64,000 bases of DNA, from NCBI GenBank assembly GCA_033762735.1, contig JANRLJ010000237.1, positions 1-64,000 of the forward strand, written 5' to 3'. Source of the DNA: JANRLJ01 sp033762735 (lineage in GTDB: Bacteria > Chloroflexota > Anaerolineae > Aggregatilineales > Phototrophicaceae). Position 1 is the first letter of the stretch. Each line of letters opens with the position of its first letter. The notes under the pieces were generated by a model. It searched no databases and was not told the DNA's origin. It was given only the letters and a program-made list of their open reading frames with translations. The position numbers and the translations under genes were made by a program. Shown here piece by piece: positions 49,656 through 57,372 of this stretch.

Positions 49656-50296
49656 TGGACGAGTTGCTGCGTAACGCACTGATTCTGTTTACGCTGTTCT
49701 GCATCATCCCCAGTGTGCTGCTGGCGGTGGTGGCGTTTCTCGCCTTCCAGCGCTTCACGCACTATGTGAACCCCGACCTGACCAACATCGAAAACGAATT
49801 TGCCCGGATGCAAAAACGCCTGCCCAATGCCTCGCGTGAAGCCCTGCTCAATCGCATCATCGCGCAGCAGTCGCGCCGGGCAGGCATTATCGGCGCAGTC
49901 ACCAGCCTGGGCGGCTTCTTCACGCTGCCGATTACGCTCCCGGTCGATGTGCTGCTGTCGCTTCAGGTGCAGAACCGCATGGTAGAGTTCATCGCCGCCA
50001 GCTATGGCAAAACGCAGGCCAACGACTATGAAGCCCGCATCCGCACTTATCTGGTGATGACAGGCGGCATCCGCGCCACCGAAACGACCTCACGCCTGAT
50101 GATGCGCTTCTTCACACGCATTCTGGGCAAATCGTTCGCCAAGCTGATACCGTTCGTCGGCGCGATTATCGGCTTTATGGTCAACTACGCCATCGCACGA
50201 GCAACGGGCGAGCTGGCACTGCGCTGGTATTCGGGCAAGCTCCCGGTCGGGCCAAATTTGCCGTCAGGGAATGTCCCACGTCAGCTCAATGCCTGA
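49655..50296 (+). CDS. EcsC-like membrane protein
   Basis: A 213-residue protein. One N-terminal helix (about 8-32) precedes a central region GIIGAVTSLGGFFTLPITLPVDVLLSLQVQNRMVEFIAASYG that resembles the EcsC family (the TLPxDxxxxxxxQxxxxxxIA pattern). A second hydrophobic segment follows near 165-185. EcsC proteins are poorly understood and membrane-associated. The placement between an alpha/beta hydrolase and MurF suggests an envelope function. Confidence 0.65.
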   Translation: MDELLRNALILFTLFCIIPSVLLAVVAFLAFQRFTHYVNPDLTNIENEFARMQKRLPNASREALLNRIIAQQSRRAGIIGAVTSLGGFFTLPITLPVDVLLSLQVQNRMVEFIAASYGKTQANDYEARIRTYLVMTGGIRATETTSRLMMRFFTRILGKSFAKLIPFVGAIIGFMVNYAIARATGELALRWYSGKLPVGPNLPSGNVPRQLNA

Positions 50297-50351
50297 GTCT
50301 GTATTGTTCCCTCGATGACCTTATACGCTTGAAAGTGAACCTCATTTCCCT

Positions 50352-51995
50352 ATGCAATCGCTCGCACTCGCTGTCCTCGTGCTGATCTGGCTGGGCGGAA
50401 CGCTCGTCCGCATCTATCGTCAGGCGCGTTTTTACCAGATCGAAGAATACATGCCGCTGCGCTACCTGCGCTGGACGCTGGCAAAGCGGGAACGCATCCT
50501 CCCACAGCGCACCATCGTCGCCGGGTTTCTGGCGGCGGTGCTGGCCTTTTTCCTGTCAGAAGCGCCCGGCAGCATCCTTCCTGCCGTAGTCGCTGCTACG
50601 GCCAGTCTGGTCGCCGTGTGGCCGCCGGATGAGGGCGAAATCAAAAAACGCTTTAACCGCACCCCCCGCGCCACCCGTCTGCTCGGTGCAGCCTTTTTCA
50701 CGGCGGTTGTGCTGATGGCAATCGGACTGTGGATCGTCGCCGCGCTTGGGCTGGATGCCATCGAATTTCAGGTGATTGGAGTCCTGGTGGTCGGGCTGGT
50801 CAATTATCTGTTCGCGCCGCTGCATCTGATCGCGGGCAACACGCTTATGACCCCGGTTGAAGCGTTTTTGCGCCAGCGCTTTATCAATCAGGCCAGAGCG
50901 GTCTTAGCGCAGATACAGCCGAGAGTCGTCGGCATCACGGGCAGCTATGGCAAGACGACCACCAAGCACTTCCTCTCAGAAATTCTGAATGGCCGCTACA
51001 AGACCTATCCCACACCCAAAAGCTACAACACGATGATGGGCGTGTGCATCGCCATCAACAAAGACCTCGCCAACGATTTCAGTATCGAATATTTTATTGT
51101 TGAGATGGGTGCCTACATCCGGGGCGAAATTCAGCGCATCGCCGGACTCACGCCGCCCGACATCAGCATTGTGGTCGAGGTTGGGCCGCAGCATTTAGAG
51201 CGCTTCGGCAGCCTGGAAAACATCGCTATCGCCAAATACGAGATTATCAAAGCGCTGCGACCAGATGGCGTGGGCGTGTTCAACTGGGACAACCCCTACG
51301 TGCGTGATATGTACGAGCGCGGCTATCCGCAGACACGGCTGGCCGTGAGCAAATCCATCGCGCCGGAAGATGCACCCGCCGATGGGCCGCGCTTTATCGC
51401 TTCCAATGTGCATGAGTCGCTGGACGGCCTGCAATTTACCGTCACTGACCGTGAGACAGGCGCGGTCGAGCGTTTTGAAGCGCCGCTGGTAGGGGAGCAC
51501 AACGTCACCAACATTCTGCTGGCGACCGCGGTCGCCGTGCATGAGGGTATGTCTCTGCGCGAAGTTGCGGTGCGGGTTCGGCGTTTAAGACCCGCAGAAA
51601 GCCGTCTGGTGCGCCAGACCACGCCGCAGGGCATCACCATCATCAACGACGCCTACAGCGCGAATCCGGCAGGGGTGGTAAGCGCCCTCAAGGTGCTGGG
51701 GATGCACACGGGTGGCAAGCGCCTGGTTATCACACCGGGGATGGTCGAACTCGGCGACCTGCATGAGCCGGAAAACCGCAAACTCGGCCAGCGCATCCCC
51801 GACTACGCGACGGATGTGATTCTGGTGGGTGAGGAACAGACCCGCCCGATTCAGCAAGGGCTGGCCGACAAAGGCTTCCCGGCAGAACGGCTGCGGGTGG
51901 TCGAAGAACTCCGCGAGGCAGTGAGGTGGTATCAGGCCAACCTGAAACCGGGCGATACGGTGCTTTTCCTGAACGATTTGCCTGATACGTATTGA
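50352..51995 (+). CDS. murF: MurF-like ligase with N-terminal membrane segments
   Basis: A 547-residue Mur ligase. MurF adds D-Ala-D-Ala to UDP-MurNAc-tripeptide. The P loop is VVGITGSYGKTTTKHFL (about 190-206), followed by YNTMMGVCIAINKDL, IVEMGAYIRGEI and the C-domain IINDAYSANPAGVVSALKVL and GMVELGDLHEPENRKLG, all MurF-typical. The usual N-terminal UDP-binding domain is not visible. Residues 1-165 instead hold four or five hydrophobic segments (near 4-18, 53-70, 72-92, 112-132 and 140-158). The enzyme would therefore be membrane-bound. The gene lies upstream of ddl, which makes D-Ala-D-Ala. Confidence 0.82.
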   Translation: MQSLALAVLVLIWLGGTLVRIYRQARFYQIEEYMPLRYLRWTLAKRERILPQRTIVAGFLAAVLAFFLSEAPGSILPAVVAATASLVAVWPPDEGEIKKRFNRTPRATRLLGAAFFTAVVLMAIGLWIVAALGLDAIEFQVIGVLVVGLVNYLFAPLHLIAGNTLMTPVEAFLRQRFINQARAVLAQIQPRVVGITGSYGKTTTKHFLSEILNGRYKTYPTPKSYNTMMGVCIAINKDLANDFSIEYFIVEMGAYIRGEIQRIAGLTPPDISIVVEVGPQHLERFGSLENIAIAKYEIIKALRPDGVGVFNWDNPYVRDMYERGYPQTRLAVSKSIAPEDAPADGPRFIASNVHESLDGLQFTVTDRETGAVERFEAPLVGEHNVTNILLATAVAVHEGMSLREVAVRVRRLRPAESRLVRQTTPQGITIINDAYSANPAGVVSALKVLGMHTGGKRLVITPGMVELGDLHEPENRKLGQRIPDYATDVILVGEEQTRPIQQGLADKGFPAERLRVVEELREAVRWYQANLKPGDTVLFLNDLPDTY

Positions 51996-52032
51996 TAAAC
52001 CGCCAAAATGCCAAGAACGCAGAGGAAAGACA

Positions 52033-52722
52033 ATGTCCAGCAAACCCAGAATCGGCATCACGACCAGCTATACCGACGGCAGGCAGGCGGTCGATTACCA
52101 CTACATCCGCGCCATTGAAACAGCGGGTGGACTGCCCCTGATTGTGCCTATGCTGCAAGACGTGGACAATGCCCGTGCCTTTGCCGCACTGCTGGATGGC
52201 CTGGTGATGACGGGCGGGCCAGGCATCACACAGGGCTTGATCGGTACGCTGCCGGACGACCTTCCCGCCGTTGATCCCATCCGCGACCAGAGTGATCGCC
52301 TGATCTATCAGGCAGCCGAAGACCAGCCGATTTTGGGCATCTGCTACGGAATGCAGTTCATCAACGCGCAGGCGGGCGGCACGATTTACGCGGATGTGAT
52401 GGCGCAAAAAGGCGACACCCTCACGCACAGCGCCGGGCGCGGCGGCAAGGAGCATCCGGTGCAGTTCGAGCGTGACTCACGCCTGGGCACAGTTCTGGGC
52501 AAAAATCTGAACGTCAACACCTATCACATTCAGGCGGTGGCCGAGGTTGGCGCAGGGCTGCGGGTCGTCGGGCGTGGGCCGGATGGCGTCATCGAAGCGA
52601 TTGAATCAGAAGATGGGCGGCTCGTCGGCGTACAGTTCCATCCAGAGCGCATGTTCGAGACGACCCAACCGCTGTTTGAGGATTTTATCGCGCGCTGCCG
52701 GGAGCGTACCGTGCGCCGCTGA
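52033..52722 (+). CDS. Class I amidotransferase-like hydrolase (peptidase C26)
   Basis: A 229-residue protein of the gamma-glutamyl-GABA hydrolase (PuuD-like) family. The nucleophile Cys is in ILGICYGMQFINAQAGG and the His-x-Glu in GVQFHPERMF. The opening RIGITTSYTDGRQAVDYHYIRAIETAGGLPLIVP is standard. GAGGAAAG precedes the ATG. It lies between murF and ddl, so the substrate might be a cell-wall-related gamma-glutamyl compound; that is inference from context only. Confidence 0.85.
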   Translation: MSSKPRIGITTSYTDGRQAVDYHYIRAIETAGGLPLIVPMLQDVDNARAFAALLDGLVMTGGPGITQGLIGTLPDDLPAVDPIRDQSDRLIYQAAEDQPILGICYGMQFINAQAGGTIYADVMAQKGDTLTHSAGRGGKEHPVQFERDSRLGTVLGKNLNVNTYHIQAVAEVGAGLRVVGRGPDGVIEAIESEDGRLVGVQFHPERMFETTQPLFEDFIARCRERTVRR

Positions 52723-52725
52723 TTA

Positions 52726-52754
52726 TTGACAAACCTGGCGTTTGCCTGCATAGT
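52726..52754 (+). promoter_or_regulatory. Sigma-70-type promoter for ddl
   Basis: TTGACA (52726-52731), exactly 17 bases, then CATAGT (52749-52754). It rules out a start at 52754 for the ddl frame. The transcript would begin near 52761. Confidence 0.65.
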
Positions 52755-52801
52755 TGCCGTCGTTTAGCGGGCAGCTCGTCCTGGGGGAGTCAAAACAGTC
52801 C

Positions 52802-53998
52802 ATGAGCGCCAAACGCAAAACGACCGTCGCCGTCATCTTTGGTGGGCGCAGCGTCGAACATGATGTCTCGGTGGTGACGGGCAACCAGGTCATCCGCGCC
52901 TTTGACCCGGAACGCTATGAAGTTATTCCGCTGTACATCGCCCGTGATGGCCGCTGGTTTACGGGCGAGCCTCTGCTTGACCTCAAAAATTACCGGAATG
53001 AAATCATCAGCATTCGCGGCGTCGTCCCGGCCATTATCTCACCCAGTGTCCAGCATCATGGCGTCATCCTGAACCCACTGGCGGGGCGCTTACAGAAAAG
53101 CGAAATCAGGCGGCTGGATGTGGTCTTCCCGGCCATTCATGGTTCACATGGCGAAGACGGTACGCTGCAAGGGCTGCTGGAACTGGCCGATATTCCCTAT
53201 GTCGGCTGCGCAGTGCTGGCTTCTGCCGTTGCCAATGATAAAGGCATCACCAAAGATGTCCTGAAACAGAACGGTATTCCGGTCGTCGAAGGGCTGATCG
53301 TCAGCCGCGATGAATGGCTTGACCAGCGCGACGCGACACTCGCCCGCCTGAAAGCCGCGCTCCCCTTTCCTATGTTCGTCAAACCCGCGACGCTCGGCTC
53401 AAGCATCGGCGTGGGACGGGCCGAAGACGAAAATGTGCTGGCGCGTTCGCTGGATGTAGCCGTCAACTTTGACCGCCGTGTCCTCGTGGAACAGGCCATC
53501 GTCGGCGCGGCGGAAATCAACTGCGCGGTGATGGGCAACGGAAGCAATATTGAGGCGTCCGTGCTGGAGCAGCCTGTTTCGTGGGAACAATTCCTGACGT
53601 ATGAGGAAAAATACATGCGCGGCGGCGAGGGCATGAAAAGCGCCGAGCGTGTGATTCCGGCACCGCTCTCTGAAGCGATGACCACGCAGATCAGGCAGAT
53701 CGCAGTTGATGCGTTTAAGGCCATTGACGGGCGCGGTACGGCTCGGCTCGATTTTCTGGTCACACCCGAAGAAGGGGCGGTGTATCTGAACGAGATCAAC
53801 ACCATGCCCGGTTCGGTGGCGTTTTACCTGTGGCAGGAAGAAGGCCTGTCCCCTCGTGATGTGGTAGAGCGGCTGGTCAGGCTGGCGCAGGATGCCCATG
53901 CGGATAAACGGCGCAACACCTACGATTACCAGACCAGCCTGATCGAACTGACCGCGCAGCGTGGTCTGAAAGGCATGAAAGGCGGTCGTAAAGGGTAA
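52802..53998 (+). CDS. ddl: D-alanine--D-alanine ligase
   Basis: A 398-residue ATP-grasp ligase that makes the D-Ala-D-Ala dipeptide. Marks are VAVIFGGRSVEHDVSVVTG, VFPAIHGSHGEDGTLQGLLELADIPYVG, LPFPMFVKPATLGSSIGVGRAED and LDFLVTPEEGAVYLNEINTMPGSVAFYLWQEEG. The GSS serine and the metal-binding D-x-N are kept. The Tyr versus Phe choice in the omega loop (EKYMRGGEGMKS) cannot be decided here for D-Lac versus D-Ala. ATG 52802 is chosen because the promoter ends at 52754. It follows murF, as expected for one pathway. Confidence 0.93.
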   Translation: MSAKRKTTVAVIFGGRSVEHDVSVVTGNQVIRAFDPERYEVIPLYIARDGRWFTGEPLLDLKNYRNEIISIRGVVPAIISPSVQHHGVILNPLAGRLQKSEIRRLDVVFPAIHGSHGEDGTLQGLLELADIPYVGCAVLASAVANDKGITKDVLKQNGIPVVEGLIVSRDEWLDQRDATLARLKAALPFPMFVKPATLGSSIGVGRAEDENVLARSLDVAVNFDRRVLVEQAIVGAAEINCAVMGNGSNIEASVLEQPVSWEQFLTYEEKYMRGGEGMKSAERVIPAPLSEAMTTQIRQIAVDAFKAIDGRGTARLDFLVTPEEGAVYLNEINTMPGSVAFYLWQEEGLSPRDVVERLVRLAQDAHADKRRNTYDYQTSLIELTAQRGLKGMKGGRKG

Positions 53999-54059
53999 GG
54001 CACTTCCCTTTGCACCGCCGCCAAAAGTTTGATTCTACATATTCGCGCCGCACCCTAAA

Positions 54060-54075
54060 TGTCATTACAATGACA
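54060..54075 (+). promoter_or_regulatory. Possible operator palindrome over a -10 box
   Basis: TGTCATTACAATGACA is a 16-base palindrome with 7 bp arms. It contains TACAAT at 54066-54071, 48 bases before the GTG at 54119. No regulator can be assigned. Confidence 0.4.
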
Positions 54076-54118
54076 ACAAGTGCGTTTGCCTGTTGTGCCC
54101 AACTGTGGAGAATGAATT

Positions 54119-56482
54119 GTGAGTGACCGTCGAAAGCTGGTTTGCGGCATTGTTGCGGGCTTCATGCTGCTGCTGGCCGCTTGCGATACCAACCCGACTC
54201 CCGTGTCAACAGGCCCAACGCCCACTGTGACCCTGCGCGGCGCACTCGTGCCCACCCGCGCCACCCCGCTGCCTACAGAAACCCCGACTCCAACGAACAC
54301 GCCAACAGCAACGCGGACACCGACTGCTACACGCACACCAACCCAGACCGCAACGGCGACGGCAACCGAACTGCCTACCAATACCGCGACCGCAACGGCG
54401 ACCGCGACCGCGACCGCAACCGCGACTGAAACAGCTACGGCAACCGCAACGGCGACTGCGACCGCAACCGCAACCGCGACCGCAACCGCGACTGAAACGG
54501 CCTCGGCTACTGCAACTGAAACCAATCTTCCCACCGCAACCGCGACCGCAACCGCGACCGCAACCGCAACGAATGCTCCCACCAATACCCCTCCCCCACA
54601 GACCCAGGACGTGGGGCAAATCGAGTACGGTGATCGTGTAACCGGGACAATCGGGCAGAACAATCCTGAATTCCTGTACAACTTTGCAGCGATACAGGGC
54701 GATGTGGTGAACATTGCCATGACAGCTACGTCCGGCAACCTCGACACGCTGCTGATTCTGCTTGATTCGGACGGCAACGAAATCACCAACGACGACGACA
54801 GCGGGGATGAGTTCAACTCCCTGATCGAAAGCTTTACCATTCCAGCAGACGGCACCTATACCATCGTCGCCACCCGCTACGGACGCATGAGCGGGACGAG
54901 CGTGGGGGACTTTGAACTGACCTTGAATCGACGTGGCGCTGGAGACGAACCGCCGACACCAATCGACGAAAATACGGTCAGCCTGGGCGAGCAGATCACC
55001 GATGTCATTCGCGGCGATGTGTATGAGCACCGCTACGCCTTTGCTGCTGAGGAAGGTGCTGTAATCGGGATTCGACATGACGTGGTCAATGGCAATCTCG
55101 ACCCGTTCCTGATTTTGCTGGACGCGGAAGGGAACGAACTCGCGACGAATGACGATGATCCCGAAGGCAGCGGCCTGAGTTCGTACCTGCGCGAGTTTAC
55201 GATCCCTGCCAGCGGCACCTATACCGTCGTCGCCACCCGTTACAATGGGGAAGAAGGTTCGACGGAAGGCCGCTTTACGCTCACGCTGGAAAGTGACCAG
55301 CCTCTTGAAGAAACGACCGGGGTCATTGGCAACCGCTACGGCAGCCGCACTTACCTGGTAAACGGCGAGGCAAACCAGACGATCACGATAGAGATGACTG
55401 CAACCTCTGGCGATCTTGACCCGCTGCTGATCCTTTACGACGGGGCTGGACGGGAAATCGCCCGTAACGATGACCGTGACCGGGAAGGCAGCAACTTCAA
55501 CGCCATAATCGACAATGTAGTACTGCCGGAAGACGGTGTGTATCGTGTTGTGGCAACGCGCTTCCTGCAAAACTTCGGCGATAATATCGGTGCCTTTACC
55601 CTGACGGTAAGCGAAGGAAGCGGCAGTTCCAGCGTCGCAATTCTGCCGACCGAAATTGAGTACGGCGCTGACGAAGAAGGAACGCTGACGGCCAACGAAA
55701 ACACGGCTGTTTACACCTTCCAGGGCAGTGCCAATGACCGCATCAGCGTTCGCGTCGCCGCTCAGGATGAAGACCTTGATCCTTTAATGCTGATCGAAGA
55801 CGACCGGGGTAACATCATTTTCCGCAATGACGACAACCCGTTTGATCCTGATGTGCTGACAAATGCCGGCGTCGAAGAATTTGCACTGCCTCGTGACGGG
55901 TATTACAGCATCGTGATTACCAATGCGGAAGGCACAGGCGATTATGAACTGAGCCTGAGCCTGGAAGAAGAAGGCCAGGCGGATGCCCCCCGGTACGCGG
56001 TCGTCTACCCAACCTTCAATACCGGAACATCGGTCTTCTATGCCGCCGGGGACTGGACGACGGTCGAAGATGAAGAATACAGCGCGGATGCGTTCCCGGC
56101 ATTCGTGCTGCCGGAACTGCTGCCGGGGGAAACTGTCGAACAGGTCATTCTCGATCTGGCACAGTGTATACCCGCCAGCGAAGGCCGCATCGCGCCTGAC
56201 TATGACATCTTTGACGATTTCGGCGACCTGAGCGTGTTCTTCAACACGACTTACACTGTGCCAGCGGATGTTGCCAACGAAGCGGCTGATGACCCGCAGC
56301 CCATTACCGAACTCAGTCAGTGCGACCAGATCGACGTGACTGACTTCATCATCGAAGCCTATGAAAGCGGCGCTTCGATCGTGCAGTTCCAGCTTTCATT
56401 TGAGGAAGAGACGATTGCGAATCAGCAGATCGACGCGCTGATCTTCCCCTATCCCAACCTCATCATCACCACTACTCGTTAG
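54119..56482 (+). CDS. PPC-repeat lipoprotein with Thr/Ala-rich spacer
   Basis: A 787-residue predicted lipoprotein. The signal peptide ends in a lipobox, MLLLAAC (Cys at about 22). Residues about 25-160 are a low-complexity Pro/Thr then Thr-Ala-Thr spacer. Four pre-peptidase C-terminal (PPC) domains follow (near 165-260, 285-390, 398-500 and 510-620), each with a DPLLILxDxxGxEIxxNDD-type motif. A last domain of about 150 residues, starting at QADAPRYAVVYP, is not recognised. No peptidase domain is present. GTG with GGAG eight bases before is the start. It is likely a cell-surface binding protein. Confidence 0.82.
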   Translation: MSDRRKLVCGIVAGFMLLLAACDTNPTPVSTGPTPTVTLRGALVPTRATPLPTETPTPTNTPTATRTPTATRTPTQTATATATELPTNTATATATATATATATETATATATATATATATATATATETASATATETNLPTATATATATATATNAPTNTPPPQTQDVGQIEYGDRVTGTIGQNNPEFLYNFAAIQGDVVNIAMTATSGNLDTLLILLDSDGNEITNDDDSGDEFNSLIESFTIPADGTYTIVATRYGRMSGTSVGDFELTLNRRGAGDEPPTPIDENTVSLGEQITDVIRGDVYEHRYAFAAEEGAVIGIRHDVVNGNLDPFLILLDAEGNELATNDDDPEGSGLSSYLREFTIPASGTYTVVATRYNGEEGSTEGRFTLTLESDQPLEETTGVIGNRYGSRTYLVNGEANQTITIEMTATSGDLDPLLILYDGAGREIARNDDRDREGSNFNAIIDNVVLPEDGVYRVVATRFLQNFGDNIGAFTLTVSEGSGSSSVAILPTEIEYGADEEGTLTANENTAVYTFQGSANDRISVRVAAQDEDLDPLMLIEDDRGNIIFRNDDNPFDPDVLTNAGVEEFALPRDGYYSIVITNAEGTGDYELSLSLEEEGQADAPRYAVVYPTFNTGTSVFYAAGDWTTVEDEEYSADAFPAFVLPELLPGETVEQVILDLAQCIPASEGRIAPDYDIFDDFGDLSVFFNTTYTVPADVANEAADDPQPITELSQCDQIDVTDFIIEAYESGASIVQFQLSFEEETIANQQIDALIFPYPNLIITTTR
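54349..54583 (+). repeat. Hexamer-type coding repeat
   Basis: Long runs of near-identical units such as GCAACC, GCGACC and GCAACG encode the Thr-Ala-Thr spacer of the PPC lipoprotein. The unit is 6 bases, so length changes by slippage stay in frame. Confidence 0.85.
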
Positions 56483-56508
56483 TCAGAACAGACGCGCCAG
56501 CGACAGTT

Positions 56509-57216
56509 CTAGCGCGTCTTGTTCCGTGCCACAAAGCGATACCCGACCCCATATTCGTTATGGATATAGGTCGGGTTTTTAATGTCCGGCTCGATTTTCC
56601 GCCGCAGATGCGAAACGTAAATACGTGGGTAGTGATGCTCGTTCTTGTATTCCGTTCCCCACACCTGCTCCAGCAGTTCGCCAAACGTGAGCACTTCTCC
56701 CCGGTTCTGGATAAACGTCGCCAGCAGGTTAAATTCAGTCGGCGTGAGGCGAACTTCCCGTCCGTTGATCTTCACCCGGCGTGTCGCCAGATCAATATTC
56801 AGATGCCCGTCATCATAGCCGACGAGCTGCTTTTCCCGCAGTTCAGCCAGGCTCGCCCGCCGCAGCAGCGCCCGCACCCGCGCATGAAATTCGATGTTGC
56901 CGAAAGGTTTAAGCATATATTCATCTGCGCCACTGTCCAGCCCTTCCGCGATTTCTTCCTCGCTTACGGCATGTGCCGTCATCATCAGAATCGGCACATC
57001 AGACTTCTCCCGAACGCGACGGCAAAGCTCCAGCCCATTCATATTGGGCAGCGCCACATCCATAATCAGCAGGGCGAAATCGCCGTTGTTGAACTGGCGC
57101 AGCCCTTCATCTCCATGAGAAGCTGTTGAGACTTGATACCCGTGACGCTCAAGATCAAGCTGCAAGAGTCGCAATAATTCTTTGTCGTCTTCTATAATGA
57201 GAATTTGGCCGGACAT
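56509..57216 (-). CDS. OmpR-family response regulator, orphan
   Basis: A 235-residue regulator. The receiver domain has IIEDDKELLRL (acidic pair), LLIMDVALPNMNG (phosphoacceptor Asp, about 53), MMTAH (Thr/Ser switch) and YMLKPFG (Lys). A winged-helix DNA-binding domain follows from about 130, with LTPTEFNLLATFIQNRGEVLTFGELLEQVWG and RIYVSHLRRKIEPDIKNPTYIHNEYGVGYRF. ATG 57216 has AAGGAG ten bases upstream; the frame opens at 57246. No histidine kinase gene is adjacent. It diverges from the glycosyltransferase gene. Confidence 0.92.
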   Translation of the reverse strand: MSGQILIIEDDKELLRLLQLDLERHGYQVSTASHGDEGLRQFNNGDFALLIMDVALPNMNGLELCRRVREKSDVPILMMTAHAVSEEEIAEGLDSGADEYMLKPFGNIEFHARVRALLRRASLAELREKQLVGYDDGHLNIDLATRRVKINGREVRLTPTEFNLLATFIQNRGEVLTFGELLEQVWGTEYKNEHHYPRIYVSHLRRKIEPDIKNPTYIHNEYGVGYRFVARNKTR

Positions 57217-57244
57217 CTTCGATAAACTCCTTATGGTTGTCACC

Positions 57245-57253
57245 ATTCTAGCA
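57245..57253 (-). promoter_or_regulatory. Extended -10 promoter for the response regulator
   Basis: The minus strand reads TGCTAGAAT, TGn plus TAGAAT, 29 bases before the ATG at 57216. Confidence 0.55.
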
Positions 57254-57321
57254 TCAGCCTTTCAACCGCGCGAAGATCAGTCCAGCCTCATAGGCCGTCG
57301 CTATACACACCCAAAAGCCTG

Positions 57322-57330
57322 TGCTATGCT
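57322..57330 (+). promoter_or_regulatory. Extended -10 promoter for the glycosyltransferase
   Basis: TGCTATGCT fits TGn plus TATGCT, about 43 bases before the GTG at 57373. Confidence 0.4.
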
Positions 57331-57372
57331 AACATCCATTATCCTGATATGTAGAGTGTTACAGGATTACGT

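Noticed and set aside
54349..54583. Short direct repeats that might suggest a CRISPR array
   Set aside because: The units are 6 bases without spacers and are translated as a Thr-Ala spacer.
56490..56519. Hairpin AGACGCGC/GCGCGTCT between the PPC lipoprotein and the response regulator as a terminator
   Set aside because: The loop is 14 bases, no T run follows and the stem overlaps the response regulator stop region. It is too weak to call.
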